Below are positions 53,601-64,000 of a stretch of DNA of 64,000 bases, piece by piece. Position 1 is the first letter of the stretch, and each line of letters begins with the position of its first letter. The notes beneath the pieces were generated by a model. That model did not search any database and had not been told where the DNA came from. It saw only the letters and a list, made by a program, of their open reading frames with translations. Location of the stretch: contig JACGCM010002537.1 of the NCBI GenBank assembly GCA_014058105.1, forward strand, positions 558,001 to 622,000, read 5' to 3'. This DNA is from Kingdonia uniflora (taxonomy: Eukaryota > Streptophyta > Magnoliopsida > Ranunculales > Circaeasteraceae). Made by a program: the position numbers and the translations under genes.

Positions 53601-56600
53601 GTAGATTTGAGAAGTATTCTTCTTCCTGGAGTACATTTATGAAGGCCCATATTTTTTACACATATTTGAGAAGTATTCTTCTTCCTGGATATATGCACCC
53701 GAATGTAAATACTTCCACAGATTGTACACATACCAAAAATCAGTTCTATCGAATTTGGCTGTACCAATTTATAGTGTTGGGTGGAGTAATCATTTACATG
53801 TGGATAATCAACCAGGTAATCATACGAAGTTAGACACTTATCGAGAGATCGACAGTGAGGTAGTTTTGCATCGTGCTTTACTTCCTGGTTGGAGCGGCAA
53901 GCTTGAGTTAAAAAAAATTTCCTTCATGCTGTTACCGGTCAATATCCACAAGTGCATATAAGAATTTCTTCAAGAATTAATAAATTTGATTCCATACCCT
54001 TTTAAAATATAACTATTTTTAATGGTGAAACCTTTTGGCTCCTCTAGCGTGCCACTATTGCAACCCTTTCGTGTGGTCTGTCAAAGATTATAACATTTTG
54101 CCTTTCTATGACCTTCGCAGAAAATGAAATATTATCTTCTGACGGATCAGATATTCTTGTGATGTCCAGTAAATTACCTCAATATTTATCTTTAGTTTTA
54201 ATTAGTATTAAAGTGACTTCTGTAAGTAACTGAACATCAGTACCTACATATTTCCTAGGGTCATTCTTCCTCCTATTCCCATTAGATCCAATGACATACT
54301 TGTTTTATTCCTTAAATTACTTATTAGTACTACTCACTTCCATACAAAACCATACTGTTGTTATATATTGTTTGGCAAATGGTATCTTTTCCAGTAAATG
54401 TTACTTTACCATGTAATCTACTTGATTGACAGAGCCTATTGGAGGGGAAATTACTGTTTCTTGTGAATCTGGGCTGGTTAACTCAATTCCTAAGACAGAA
54501 ATGGAGAGGGCTCTTGCAGAGCAGTTGAAGAATATTAAGTTTTCAAAGTCCACTGAAATGCGTAATGAACAAGGATGCTACTACACATCTGTTCCCCGAG
54601 TTGTCAAGCATAAGGGCATTTCTGGACAAGAGCTTACTTCTTTGAACCTTGACAAAGTAATTGCTAAATTTCCTCCTGAAAGTAAATATGTGCTATTTGG
54701 CTCCCTGTTTTAGGGCCGTTTTATGATACCTTCAAAGCCCCAACATGTTCAATAATAAAGCTTTCTCTTTTCTTCCGTCACTGGTTAACTAAAGAATACC
54801 CCCTCCAACCCATGGTTTGGCCTTTTGCCATTCAACTCCAACCCATGATATGTGCTATTTGGGTGGGTGGGTGTATCTTGAAATAATTATAGACCTAGTT
54901 CTTCGAAACTATAAAACATTGTTAATGTGGCTAACTATGCTAACCGTTCTTGCGCTTTATCTTCTTTCAGACACAATTATTAGAAAGTGTGTTGATGAAA
55001 GATTATGGTGGTGCGGAGGATTTGCTTCTGGGGGAGCTGCAATTTGCATTTATAGCGTTTCTGGTATGTTTAGACTCTTATCTAATCTTCCCATGCTTAT
55101 AAATGTCAACTTAATTTTTGTGACATGGGAAATATGCAGATGGGACAGTCACTCGAAGGGTTTCTTCAGTGGAAAGCGTTAGTTACTCTTATGTTCAGCT
55201 GTACTGAGGCAGTAAGTATAAATGTATTTGCCATTATGTGGACATGCTATATTCCTTTGATGACCTAGTTTTAAGTTACGGGCCATTGAAGTGCAATTTC
55301 GTATTAATCTATTGTAGGTATTAAAGTTTTAAGAGGCTAGACTGCAATAAAAGACCCGCATAAGTTTATGAAAAATGTTTTACGAGTGGCATTTGTTAGC
55401 CGTTGGATTATTTTTTTAGCCGTTGGAAATTCGTGTTTGGCAGAAATGTTCTTAATTCAATGGGTGAGAATTGTCACTCTCGAAGAACATCATGTGCAGA
55501 GTTATGCTTGTGTATTTTGCGCAAATAGATTTGATAAGGGAAGTTATGATGGTGTTTAAAACATAGCCTAAACTAACATGCCCAAACTGGAAAATGTTAT
55601 GAAATAAATAATTGATTTAATTGGAGGACCATCCAACTTAAGATTAAAAATGTAACTTCACAACATGAAGAATAAAAATGAATAAAAGTAGAAAAATGGT
55701 TTTTTGATACATGAACTTTAAAATTTTGAATTATCATCCAACGTAACAAACCAAAAGATTTTGGGCCATCCTTATAATGAGTCCTAAATTTCTAACAAAT
55801 AAATTGTTTGGAGCCGATAATCAATCAAAGAAAAAGGTAAAGAGTGATGCAAACGGAACTTAGTTTGGGTTAATAGGGCCCCCTATATCCGGTGCCAAAC
55901 TTATGATAGAGGTTGTTGTGCATGCTTGAAATGTCATTGTTAGAGATTACAGGGTGTAGGGAGTAATCCAACAAAGTATACTAAAGTCTACTCGGCAGAC
56001 GAAATGATATGATAAATCCAATCAATAATTAAATTCGAGGATCTAAAATAAACCATACATTGTTATTTCTCTCAAAACTCTACTACAAGCTTCAAAGCTT
56101 TGGCCAACCTAATAAACCTAACACAAGAGACCTCCTTCGATAGATTAAGGACTATTACAAGAGTAGTAACTCGTACCTCGCATTTAAATAGGAATATCCT
56201 AATTAATCAAATACTAATTATCCTAAAAACATAAATAAGATAAATCTAGGGGGAGGGGAATAATTAAGAGAAACCCCTTAGGGTGAAAAACGGTCCATCA
56301 TATGTCTTAGAAAAACTCGACCCAAATTATAGACCCCCGATGCGCCTATGAATGCCTAGCAATTTTCTGCGGCATTTTCAATATCCAAGGGTTGTAGCCA
56401 TGAACAGGGGTACAATGTTGTCTTCAATATCTTTAGGTTTAATAATGCCAAACATATGTAAAATCAGAGTCACGCGCTCGCCAAGACGAGCTTCATGTGC
56501 TTTCTAAAGGGGATCAAATATCGGTGTTTCACAAATCGATTGGCGGAAATAACTTGATACCAATTTGTCCAGTGTTGAAATATGGTGCGTCGGAGTAAAC

Positions 56601-57167
56601 AGTATTTGATCAGGGGTTTCGTTTTTGGAACCTAGATCGACCCCGTCGGGACCTCTGGACCCAAGAAGTTATCCGTTCTTTCACGTAGTTTTTGTGGCAA
56701 CCCCGCATACTTTGGCCCAGCCGAACTGATTTAACTTGCCAAAGGGAATGTGGCGGGCAAATCTAGCGGATTTATGTTGTCTGGTTGAGTCTTTCCTGGC
56801 TGGATCCACCTGGTTCGGCTCCTCGGATCGTTCCGGATCAGCTTGGCTAGACTAGACTGATCCCGTTTGGGTCTGCTTGGTCAGACTACCTTCGAACCTA
56901 TCTGGATCGTAGCTATGCTCCTAGCTCGGATATGCTCCGACCATCGATCGATCTTTGCGGATTAGCTCTGCCACTTTTCCTTATTCTCTGTCTTCTTCAC
57001 GATTATTCTTTCCATCTTCTCTTGCGTCCCAAGAATTGCAGACTCCCTTCCCCCACGAAAGTATCGACGCAGGCACACGGGTTAACGTCCTTGAAGCCTA
57101 CCAGGACATCGTAAAGACTGTTCTCAGTGCCCACAAGGAGTTTCACACTCAGTGTTATAGAATAAAA

Positions 57168-57221
<54 letters not shown>

Positions 57222-60200
57222 GGACAACCCCTTTTGGAACACCCCCCTAGACACCCCATTTTTTGGAACACCTAAAGATGTTTTAAGAAGTTGTATCCGT
57301 ATGGATGTGATCTCCTTATAATTTAGATCATACCTGTAAAATATTAGGACATTCCTATATCATAAAACATAACATCAAAATTTAGATAAAATCGACTCTA
57401 AAAACATGAACAATACAGTATAATTAAAATATTATTTTAATGGTGATAGAAATGTCGAAATGACTTGATTTTTTGTAAGAATGCTTTATAAGGAGTTCAC
57501 ATCCATACGGCTAAAACTTCTTAAAACATATTTAGGTGTTCAAAAAAATGAGGTGTCTAGGAGGGTGTTCCAAAAGGTATATATATATATATGTATGTAT
57601 ATATGATCCATTTTATATTTATAGTCATAATTATTTCCTTTATTTGACTAATTAATTGCAAACATTGGGGTTTCATTTCCATGGAACATTTCATGAATTA
57701 GGTCTATTTAAAGTTTATCTTCCGTGGTATATGGCTAAGAATGAACTTTTTTTTCCAGCCTTTCTGTACAAGGAGTCAACTCTTCACTAAGGTATATTCT
57801 GAAGCGATCATTTTTTTTTGAAGATATTTTGTTAATTATGAAAAATGCTTAATATTCACAAATGAAATGTATGCAATCGTAATCCAAGCACCAAGATATT
57901 TATACTTCTTTCTTTTGTTGATAAGTATAAAATGCTAGTGAGACTGCTATGAACTTGAAAGGCTTGTGGGTATTTAGTAGAAATGATTTGATTGCCGTGG
58001 GCGACACAATTTTTGTAAGAACTAGTTAAAGTCAAAAGATCAAATAATTTTAATGAAGATGTTTGCATGATGTCTACTGGTGTATATTTAATTATTTATA
58101 GATACCAATATGAAAGCAACGTCTCCTAAGAGAAATATATGCGCATATATTCTGACCTCTCGTGTCGTACTGCATTTCATTACAGCGTGTTTATCACAAT
58201 ATAGCTGCATAAGAATCATTACCGGAAATGTGTGAAGACAAATGAAAACGGCAGTCTAGTGTAAAAAATGGCTTTTTGATGTAGCTCAGAAATTAAGCTT
58301 CATATCGGAATGCTTTTATTTTTTTTTGAAATATGAGCAAGTGATGGGTCAAACTAACTTCTGCCTAATCCAGAAGACAGTAGTCAGTAGCACTTGTGAA
58401 AGGAGAGTTAACAAGCATTTGATATTCGCATCGAAAGGGCTTCTTAGTCATTACATTGGCATGAGCAGAGCATGCATACATGATGCAAGCATATCATATT
58501 CTAGTAGCGTTCACAATGAAATATCATTATTCTTTTCCCAAAGTCCTTTTCTTCTTCTGCATTTGAAAAAAAATAATCTGATGGATGATAGACTGTTTAC
58601 AGTTCATTCAAGTCATCTACTACCAGCTGAAATTTGGCCTTCAAGAGAGCCCAGCAAATACGATTGGTACAGAAAGAGGGGCATCAATATTCATGGACGA
58701 TTCATGGTTATCTAAGGAGAGTTTCTTCTACCTTCTCTGCAAGGTAAGCATGTGGGACATTACTCCTGAAGTCATCCATCAAGTAATCAAGTTTGATAAA
58801 CATTTAAATCTGAAAATCTATATTTTTTATCTTTTCCGTTTATGAAAAATTAGTGAATTAGTTAGTTTCTAAGTATTTTAGTGCTCGTATGAGCATCCAG
58901 TTATTTTAAACTCAATATTAAATCCCCAGTGATGGAAGACCGGATTTTAATTTAAAGTTATTTTGCTTAGCTTACGTTTCTATTGACCATGAAAACTTCG
59001 AAATATAAGCAGTAGTCTAATCATGTTTTGACGTTTGAATTGGCATTTTGTTTCCAGGAATTCTTTTTGTTGGTGCAAGAAGCTTCAGTTGTTGATGGAA
59101 GTCTTCTTTCTTGGGTTTGTTTTCTTATTCCATCACTCGCTCTTAAATTATATTTCTTTCTCTTATTGTTTTATTGTCTAACCCGTCTATAAGCATGTTT
59201 CTGCATCAATTGAAATCAACGCATTCATAATTTAGCTCTAATCTACAATTTCTTTGTTACAAATGTCTAATACAGATGCCTCTTGTGGTCATGGTTTTAA
59301 CTGTAACATTATGATAAAATATGTGTACTCCAATAGAATTTAAGGATATTTTGATCCATAATCGTAGATAGGTGATTGATTTTAAACTGTAAAATACTGC
59401 ATGACATTTCATAAGCATGTCCTATTGACATTGCACACAATATTTGCATGCTGTATGGTATATGATTATGGTGATATACAGTACTATATTGGAACCCCAT
59501 AGAAGGTTTCTGTTGATCCCCTCTCACCAAGCGTGATTCTCTTCTTGCAAAATTCGGCAACTGGTTTTTTTTTGCGTCGTCGAATTCGGCTTCAGTAGGT
59601 GTTGTTGGGTTGTCTCTAACGCTGTTTTTGTTAGTATTGTCGGGTTGAGGTCGGCATTACTTGGCGTTGTTGGGTAGTCCACGAGGCATCTTTGCTCTTG
59701 AAACTGACTACTCTTAGATCTAATGCAGCTCTGGTACCAATTTGATGTAAACTGATTATGCAGAAGCCAATAATCAAGAAGAACACCAGTTTAACAAAAT
59801 GAATTAGGTTCGTGAGGAACCCTAATTTTATTAATTAGAACCCTTGTTCTGAACAAGACTAATTTAACTGAATTAACTGTATTAACTAACTCAAAAAAAA
59901 AAAACCTAGACCTCCCTTTTTTTATAGAACACAAGGAGGGTTAGAATTAGGAACTTTAATTCTAATTGAAATAGAATTCTACTTGAAAACTGCTAATAAC
60001 CTAGGTTGGGCCTCACCAACAAGGCTTAAGCTAAAGACTAAAATACAAAGCATTAAATAAACATAGGTGGTACGGTGGGTAAACGATCCTATGAGAGATG
60101 CGCCACACCAATTACTATTCTCACTTTGATATGAAGGTACAAATTTATGAAAATAAGAGCAGCATCGACAAGACCTGTGGTTTCTTATCGCATCATGTTT

Positions 60201-60993
60201 AGATCTTATGGAAGCTTAAAGAGGAAAATTTGAGATTGCAACAAGTATTTCCAAATATGAGAAGATGAGGAAGCCAATTAGGGTACTTTTGGCATTTTTT
60301 TGGAGATTTTATCTCCGATGAAACAAATTAAGACCCAATGTTGAAGTTGAATGTGGGGTGAGGACAAATACTAGTTGCTACTTTGTATTCAGGATTAGCG
60401 TTCTGTCCATGACAGAACTTGTGAAACTTTATTGTACAGTCAAGTTGGGATACGCGGCCATAAACACAGTATTTTATCGGCACACAAAATACATAAAAGT
60501 TAATTACCATCTCTTGTAGACCAGGAGATCCCTACACCACGCCTCACCAAGTTATTCCACCAAATAGTACATAAGACTCCAGTTTGTTTCAATCTGCAAT
60601 AGCGATATTTAAGCAGTATCACGCTTGGTTTATGGTTTCAGTTATTTACTGTTTCTTTGAGTTATTGAACCATGATTATTAGATATTTGTATTCTCTTAC
60701 TAGGGAGGTTTTAAGTTCCAAATGTCATTCTGTTTTTTCTTGTTACAGACAAGGCGGCTTCAAGAACTACTTGAGACCACTTTAGGGTGGGAACTTCATA
60801 AGAACAATACAGTAGATGGCTTTTATGAAGATGATGACGAGGTATGTTAATTTTGCTGCAATGGTTTGTGTTACGTGTTTGTTGGTTTGTTTTTTTCATG
60901 GGAGAAAATTGTGTAATTTATACCATCCACTTTTTGCAGTTTGCTCCTGTCGTCGAAATATTAGATGACACCAGTTTCCAAGAATCCCCGTAG
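47609..60993 (+). CDS. AAR2: AAR2 protein, U5 snRNP assembly factor
   Basis: AAR2 holds the splicing factor Prp8 in a precursor U5 snRNP until maturation in the nucleus. Thirteen exons join in frame: 47609-47704, 48039-48121, 48458-48515, 48613-48672, 50162-50291, 54433-54656, 54971-55063, 55140-55211, 57759-57791, 58603-58743, 59058-59114, 60749-60841, 60940-60993. All introns have GT..AG ends. The product is 397 aa, the usual plant length. The N-terminal domain covers LLLLDVPQSTLFGIDTQ, SVGPIFKGIKMIPSG and HFVYYSSSSRDG. ELTSLNLDKTQLLESVL starts the helical C-terminal domain (DLLLGELQFAFIAFL, GQSLEGFLQWKALVTL). The acidic tail has YEDDDEFAPVVE. No break is seen. Introns 5, 8 and 11 hold copia, MITE and LTR sequence. 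Transcription starts close to the tRNA-Asp gene. Confidence 0.96.
48673..50161. other. AAR2 intron 4, nothing firmly recognised
   Basis: AT-rich. Around 49530-49560 a promoter-like CCCTATATAAGC follows CT-rich sequence, as in LTRs, but no partner repeat, primer-binding site or target duplication is visible. Confidence 0.3.
51160..53340 (-). mobile_element. Ty1/copia retrotransposon relic, AAR2 intron 5
   Basis: Minus-strand order: a gag zinc knuckle CRHCKKYGHTKHWYH near 53190-53250 (last Cys replaced), the integrase C-terminal segment at 52074-51805 (LNRTPS, then FWCECF and FVTYDVSFF), and the RT start at 51476-51267 (NHTWDLV, then IGCLWVLTVKCKADG and KGYAQTY). Integrase before RT is the copia order. 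Frames are broken, the rest of RT and RNase H are not recognisable, and LTRs are not found. Confidence 0.8.
53341..54432. other. Rest of AAR2 intron 5, nothing recognised
   Basis: TTGAGAAGTATTCTTCTTCC occurs twice (about 53608 and 53667), so there is a small local repeat. No coding or element signal otherwise. Confidence 0.3.
55930..56345 (-). repeat. Possible LTR relic, AAR2 intron 8
   Basis: The minus strand has an LTR-like run: a TATA-like CCTATTTAAATGCGAGGTA followed by typical leader sequence, with a TG..start near 55937 on the plus strand. A TTGGTATCAAG-like string (complement near 56560) might be a primer-binding site but is not next to it. No second copy is seen, so this is tentative. 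Confidence 0.3.
57171..57217. repeat. (TA)n microsatellite
   Basis: About 23 TA units next to MITE copy B. A shorter TA tract lies on the other side of the MITE (57578-57592). Confidence 0.95.
57217..57577 (-). mobile_element. MITE-like inverted-repeat element, copy B, in a TA tract
   Basis: Inverted ends CCGTGGACAACCCCTTTTGG (left) and, complemented, CCTTTTGGAACACCCTCC (right) continue through GGAACACCTAAAGATG. The interior is the reverse complement of copy A at 16550-16955 (for example CATAAAACATAACATCAAA). The outer about 15 bases of the right end are missing. It lies in AAR2 intron 8. Confidence 0.82.
59560..60110 (-). mobile_element. Truncated LTR retrotransposon: leader, primer-binding site and one LTR
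   Basis: GCTCTGGTACCAATT (59730-59744 region) is the complement of a TGGTACCAGAGC primer-binding site. An LTR begins directly after it, TGATGTAAACTGATTATGC, and runs to about 60110 on the plus strand. So the element is on the minus strand and only its 5' LTR and about 180 bp of leader are left. The LTR start resembles that of the 2.1-kb element at 38813. It lies in AAR2 intron 11. Confidence 0.65.
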
Positions 60994-61944
60994 ATAATGC
61001 TTTTCAGGTTCATGTATCAGTGAAAAAACAGTTTAGATCACGGCGATGGATATTTTTGGCATTGTTGAAGTCTGTCGCCTCAAGCCTGTTGTTTCAAGTA
61101 AATATAGAAAATGTGTTTGAGCTAAACTAGGACTAGAAGTGAAAAAAACAGAGACCACCATTTTCATGGGAGAAAATTGTGTAAATCAAAAATGTTTTGC
61201 TAATATGTATTATGTAGTTCCATCTCCCATGTATATATATTCAAAAGTTTGGCATGTCAACGTAATTTAATTTGTCCCAGTCGTCATTAGCATGTAAGTT
61301 ATTTGGGGAAATTTTGCTATAGGCGATGATCATATCTAAAGTGTTTTGAAAATAATAACGAAGTAATGACATAAACACGCTTCCCAGCCAATAACACGCT
61401 TGTGTAGGACTCATTTAAACTAATAGATCAGAAAATTTTCATGGTTGTGCCACATTACGTTGAGGCGTGGATGACATTTTTCAAATATTTGGGGACGTGG
61501 ATAACACTTTCACATCTTTGTATCATTGAATGTGTAAGTTCAAAGTTCAGACTCGATAAAAAGGCAACAGTTTCACCTTCATAATTTAAATTTACACTTG
61601 ACTTTGATGCTAATATAACGATTTACGCCTATATTTGCAGTAACAACACACTCTACTAGCCTTGCAACCATCAATTTACACCTATACGCTTTTGTGTGAA
61701 TTCAAGAATTTGGAAATATTGAATCACAAAATAATAATATAAATTAAGATAAAAGAAATTGAATTCTAACCTGAAATTCGAATTAGAGTGTCACAGGTTG
61801 AAGATGAAATTTACAAATAAATAGAAGAAAACTGATTAGGCTTGTATTAAAAATGCCAAATTGATTGGCAGTTTTAGTCTCATATTATGAGTTGGTTTGT
61901 TTGGTTGGAACTGAAGGAGAGGAGGGTTTGAAAGGTTTGGTTTA
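60994..61944. other. AAR2 3' region and GNAT promoter region
   Basis: The 3' untranslated part of AAR2 probably ends before about 61300. No gene is recognised. The block GGGAGAAAATTGTGTAA occurs at 60900-60916 (intron 12) and again near 61168, a short local repeat. Confidence 0.35.
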
Positions 61945-63161
61945 ATGGAGATTGTGAGAAACATTACAACAACTCCTCCGTTGTTTATATCAACAAACCC
62001 ATCTCATGTGAAACTAAACCAACTTACACACCTCTTCTTTTCATCCAACTTTTCATCTCATAGATTCCCAAACCTTCATTATAACGGTAATCAACGCGTT
62101 GTGGAAGCGGTAAATGTCGATAAGCTTCGTATCGCGCTCTTGCATTCCTCAGTTGTTGTTTCTGTTTTCTGCAAACCATCTTGTTGTGAGAGGGAAAAAG
62201 GTGAAAATGAAACGTTTTCTTTTGGAAGAGAACTGATGGAGAGAGTAGTTCCGGTTTCGGAGTCGAATGGGGAATTGGTTGGTTTCGGACGAGCGGTTTC
62301 CGATAATGGATTGACTGCTTCTATCCATGACATTGTGGTATACTACTTTCAGGAATCTTTTTATGTGCTTATGTATTTAAATTAGTAGAATGTCGTGATG
62401 GTTTTGTTTGTCAAGGCTGCTTTAGCGAAGTCAGAACTTAAGTGCATCATTGTTTCGTTTCCAGAAAGAAATTTGTGGGATTAATTTATCTATTCAGATT
62501 GAATTCCACTTCAGTCTGGATCTTGTTACGCTTTCTTTTGGTTCTAGTTATCATTGATCACAATATTGCATTCTTCGTTGTTAAGTGACTGGGAATTATC
62601 TCTTGATTAGGAAATGGAAGTCTATTTTAATAGATTTCAGCATTTCGCAGGTTCTACCTTCATTACAAGGACTAGGAATTGGCAGAAAGATAGTTAGAAG
62701 AATCTTGAGGTAGGCATACAACGTATATATGACTCTTTTTTTAATCTTTCTATTGATCATAATCTTCAGTGTGTAGTTTTTAGGCTTTTAGCTAATAATG
62801 TTCAAAGTTCTTTCCAGGGTTCTTATTGCACGAGATATCTACGATATAGGAGCGCTCTGCTCAGAAAAAGAGAGGTAATTCTATACTACCATTATCATGA
62901 TCAAGTTCCAGATTACTGACCTGATAAAGTTTTTACACTGTCATCATAGTCATAGTAATATTCTGAAAGGCTTCCAACAGATTGTTTTTTGAAGCTTGTG
63001 GATTTGGAGATGACATCCTGGGGTCAACCGCAATGATGTATACCAGAGCACCACCAACTTTGAGTCATTACAACTCCCAAGATGTTAAACATGCCGGTCG
63101 TATGTTGTTGTTAGTTCCGCAATCAAGACAGCCCTTATCATCCAGTATGACTAACGACTAG
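61945..63161 (+). CDS. GCN5-related N-acetyltransferase (GNAT), probably plastid
   Basis: An acetyl-CoA-dependent N-acetyltransferase of the plant GNAT family related to nuclear-shuttle-interacting and serotonin acetyltransferase-like proteins. Four exons, 61945-62337, 62651-62709, 62818-62874 and 62981-63161, give 229 aa. Residues 1-45 are rich in Ser, Thr, Pro and Asn and low in acidic residues, as in a chloroplast transit peptide. The core reads LVGFGRAVSDNGLTASIHDI, then VVLPSLQGLGIGRKIVRRIL, with the acetyl-CoA-binding Q-G-L-G-I-G at 137-142. The end DIYDIGALCSEKERLFFEAC, GFGDDILGSTAMMYTR is typical of this subfamily, followed by a divergent tail of about 37 aa. The frame is intact. The substrate (protein lysine, N-terminus or small amine) cannot be read from sequence. 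Confidence 0.93.
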
Positions 63162-64000
63162 GGAGTAATCAGGGGCGAAGCTGGGGGGAGGGGACCATGA
63201 CCCCACTAGATTTGCCATAAATCACTTACCAGATAGCTAAAAATGATACATATATGTATAATTTGTATATATTTTACCACACTCACTTCTAATCATATAA
63301 TTGTTATTAGTCCAGTGGACAAGTATGTTGGTTTTGACTACCTAAACAAAGGTTCAAGTCCCTACAGCCTCATTTAACATTATATATGATTAAGAATTAA
63401 CTTTTAGATTGGAGACTCTCTTCTAAGACTTTTTTTTTAAAACTTGGCATGAGTTCTAATATGAGCGATACTAAAATACCCTAATATGATTCATAATTTT
63501 TTTTCTCAGGGGCGGTGCCCCCCAACCCCCTCGTTTTGTTTTTTGACCATATGGATAGAATGGAGTAATGATCCATATGGCTAGAATGGAGCGAGACATA
63601 AAGGCAGAGAAGGAAATACAATAGATGTTCGTGACTCCTAGTATTATTGATTGGTTAGAGTCTAGGAGTTTTAAGATTGGGATGTCAAACACTTTCATTA
63701 TAGCCTAGGAGTTTTCTTTTACTGAAAATACTCAAATATGAATGGTTACGTGATTAAAAGAATCGCCATTGTTGGATTGTGTTCCACTACAGGAAGAATT
63801 TTTTTTGTTGTTTTTGAAGGTGAGGTGATTGAGATCAATATTAGTATGATGAATTGGTTTTTCAATTCTGGTTATGGCATCTTTGAAGTAATTTTTTTGG
63901 GTAATACAATGATGTTGTTACTCCTGGTATAATTGATTTGTTATCTCAGCTCGAGAGAAACCGGGTTCTTAGCTCGTTTTCTAGCATTGTTTTAGATAGT
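63162..64000. other. Downstream of GNAT, nothing firmly recognised
   Basis: CAGGGGCGAAGCTGGGGGGA at about 63171 and CAGGGGCGGTGCCCCCC at about 63509 resemble the GC-rich ends of some plant DNA transposons, but no complete pair with a target duplication can be shown. Around 63550-63720 is AT-rich. No gene. Confidence 0.3.

Noticed and set aside
55930..56600. Complete LTR element in AAR2 intron 8
   Set aside because: The LTR-like block and the priming-site-like string are not adjacent, and no second LTR or target duplication was found; kept only as a possible relic.
57003..57275. Open frames rich in Ile-Tyr repeats on both strands
   Set aside because: They are translations of the (TA)n tract.

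Overview
This is a nuclear segment of a plant genome, most likely a eudicot. Supporting signs are spliced host genes with short exons and consensus GT..AG introns, a nuclear tRNA-Asp gene, a degraded piece of chloroplast DNA, and many plant-type transposons (Ty3/gypsy, Ty1/copia, TRIM-like elements, LINE, SINE, CACTA, hAT, PIF/Harbinger and MITEs). I cannot name the species. All calls come from reading the sequence; no search was run.

Layout: (1) 1-9483 is the 5' two-thirds of a Tat-like Ty3/gypsy element on the minus strand. Its polyprotein is interrupted by a complete CACTA element (561-3372, target duplication ATT), and a 62-bp tandem array lies just beyond the polyprotein stop. (2) 9484-11204 holds a broken plant-mobile-domain gene and a large inverted duplication of its 3' part (arms about 325 bp, loop 28 bp). 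(3) 13011-42685 (+) is a methionyl-tRNA formyltransferase gene of ten exons. It codes for 356 aa but is spread over 29.7 kb because its introns are full of insertions: a SINE, a plastid atpB-atpE insertion, a TA-flanked MITE, a hAT-like element, LINE pieces, three small LTR elements, a chromovirus-like gypsy relic and a 6.5-kb Harbinger element. (4) 44431-45794 (+) is a heavy-metal-associated isoprenylated protein (HIPP). (5) 46040-47375 holds two MITE-like elements. (6) 47435-47506 is tRNA-Asp(GUC), about 100 bp upstream of (7) an AAR2 splicing-factor gene (47609-60993, 13 exons, 397 aa), whose introns hold copia and LTR relics and a second, inverted copy of the TA-flanked MITE. (8) 61945-63161 (+) is a GNAT acetyltransferase gene of four exons, 229 aa.

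The four host genes all lie on the plus strand and form no operon or known pathway: organelle translation initiation (FMT), metal handling or signalling at membranes (HIPP), U5 snRNP maturation (AAR2) and acetylation (GNAT). Roughly half of the window or more is transposon-derived. The points most worth following are the PMD hairpin locus, a TRIM whose internal domain is only about 47 bp, the TA-flanked MITE pair, the plastid insertion inside a gene for an organelle enzyme, and the 116-bp duplication that copied a whole transposase intron with both splice sites.
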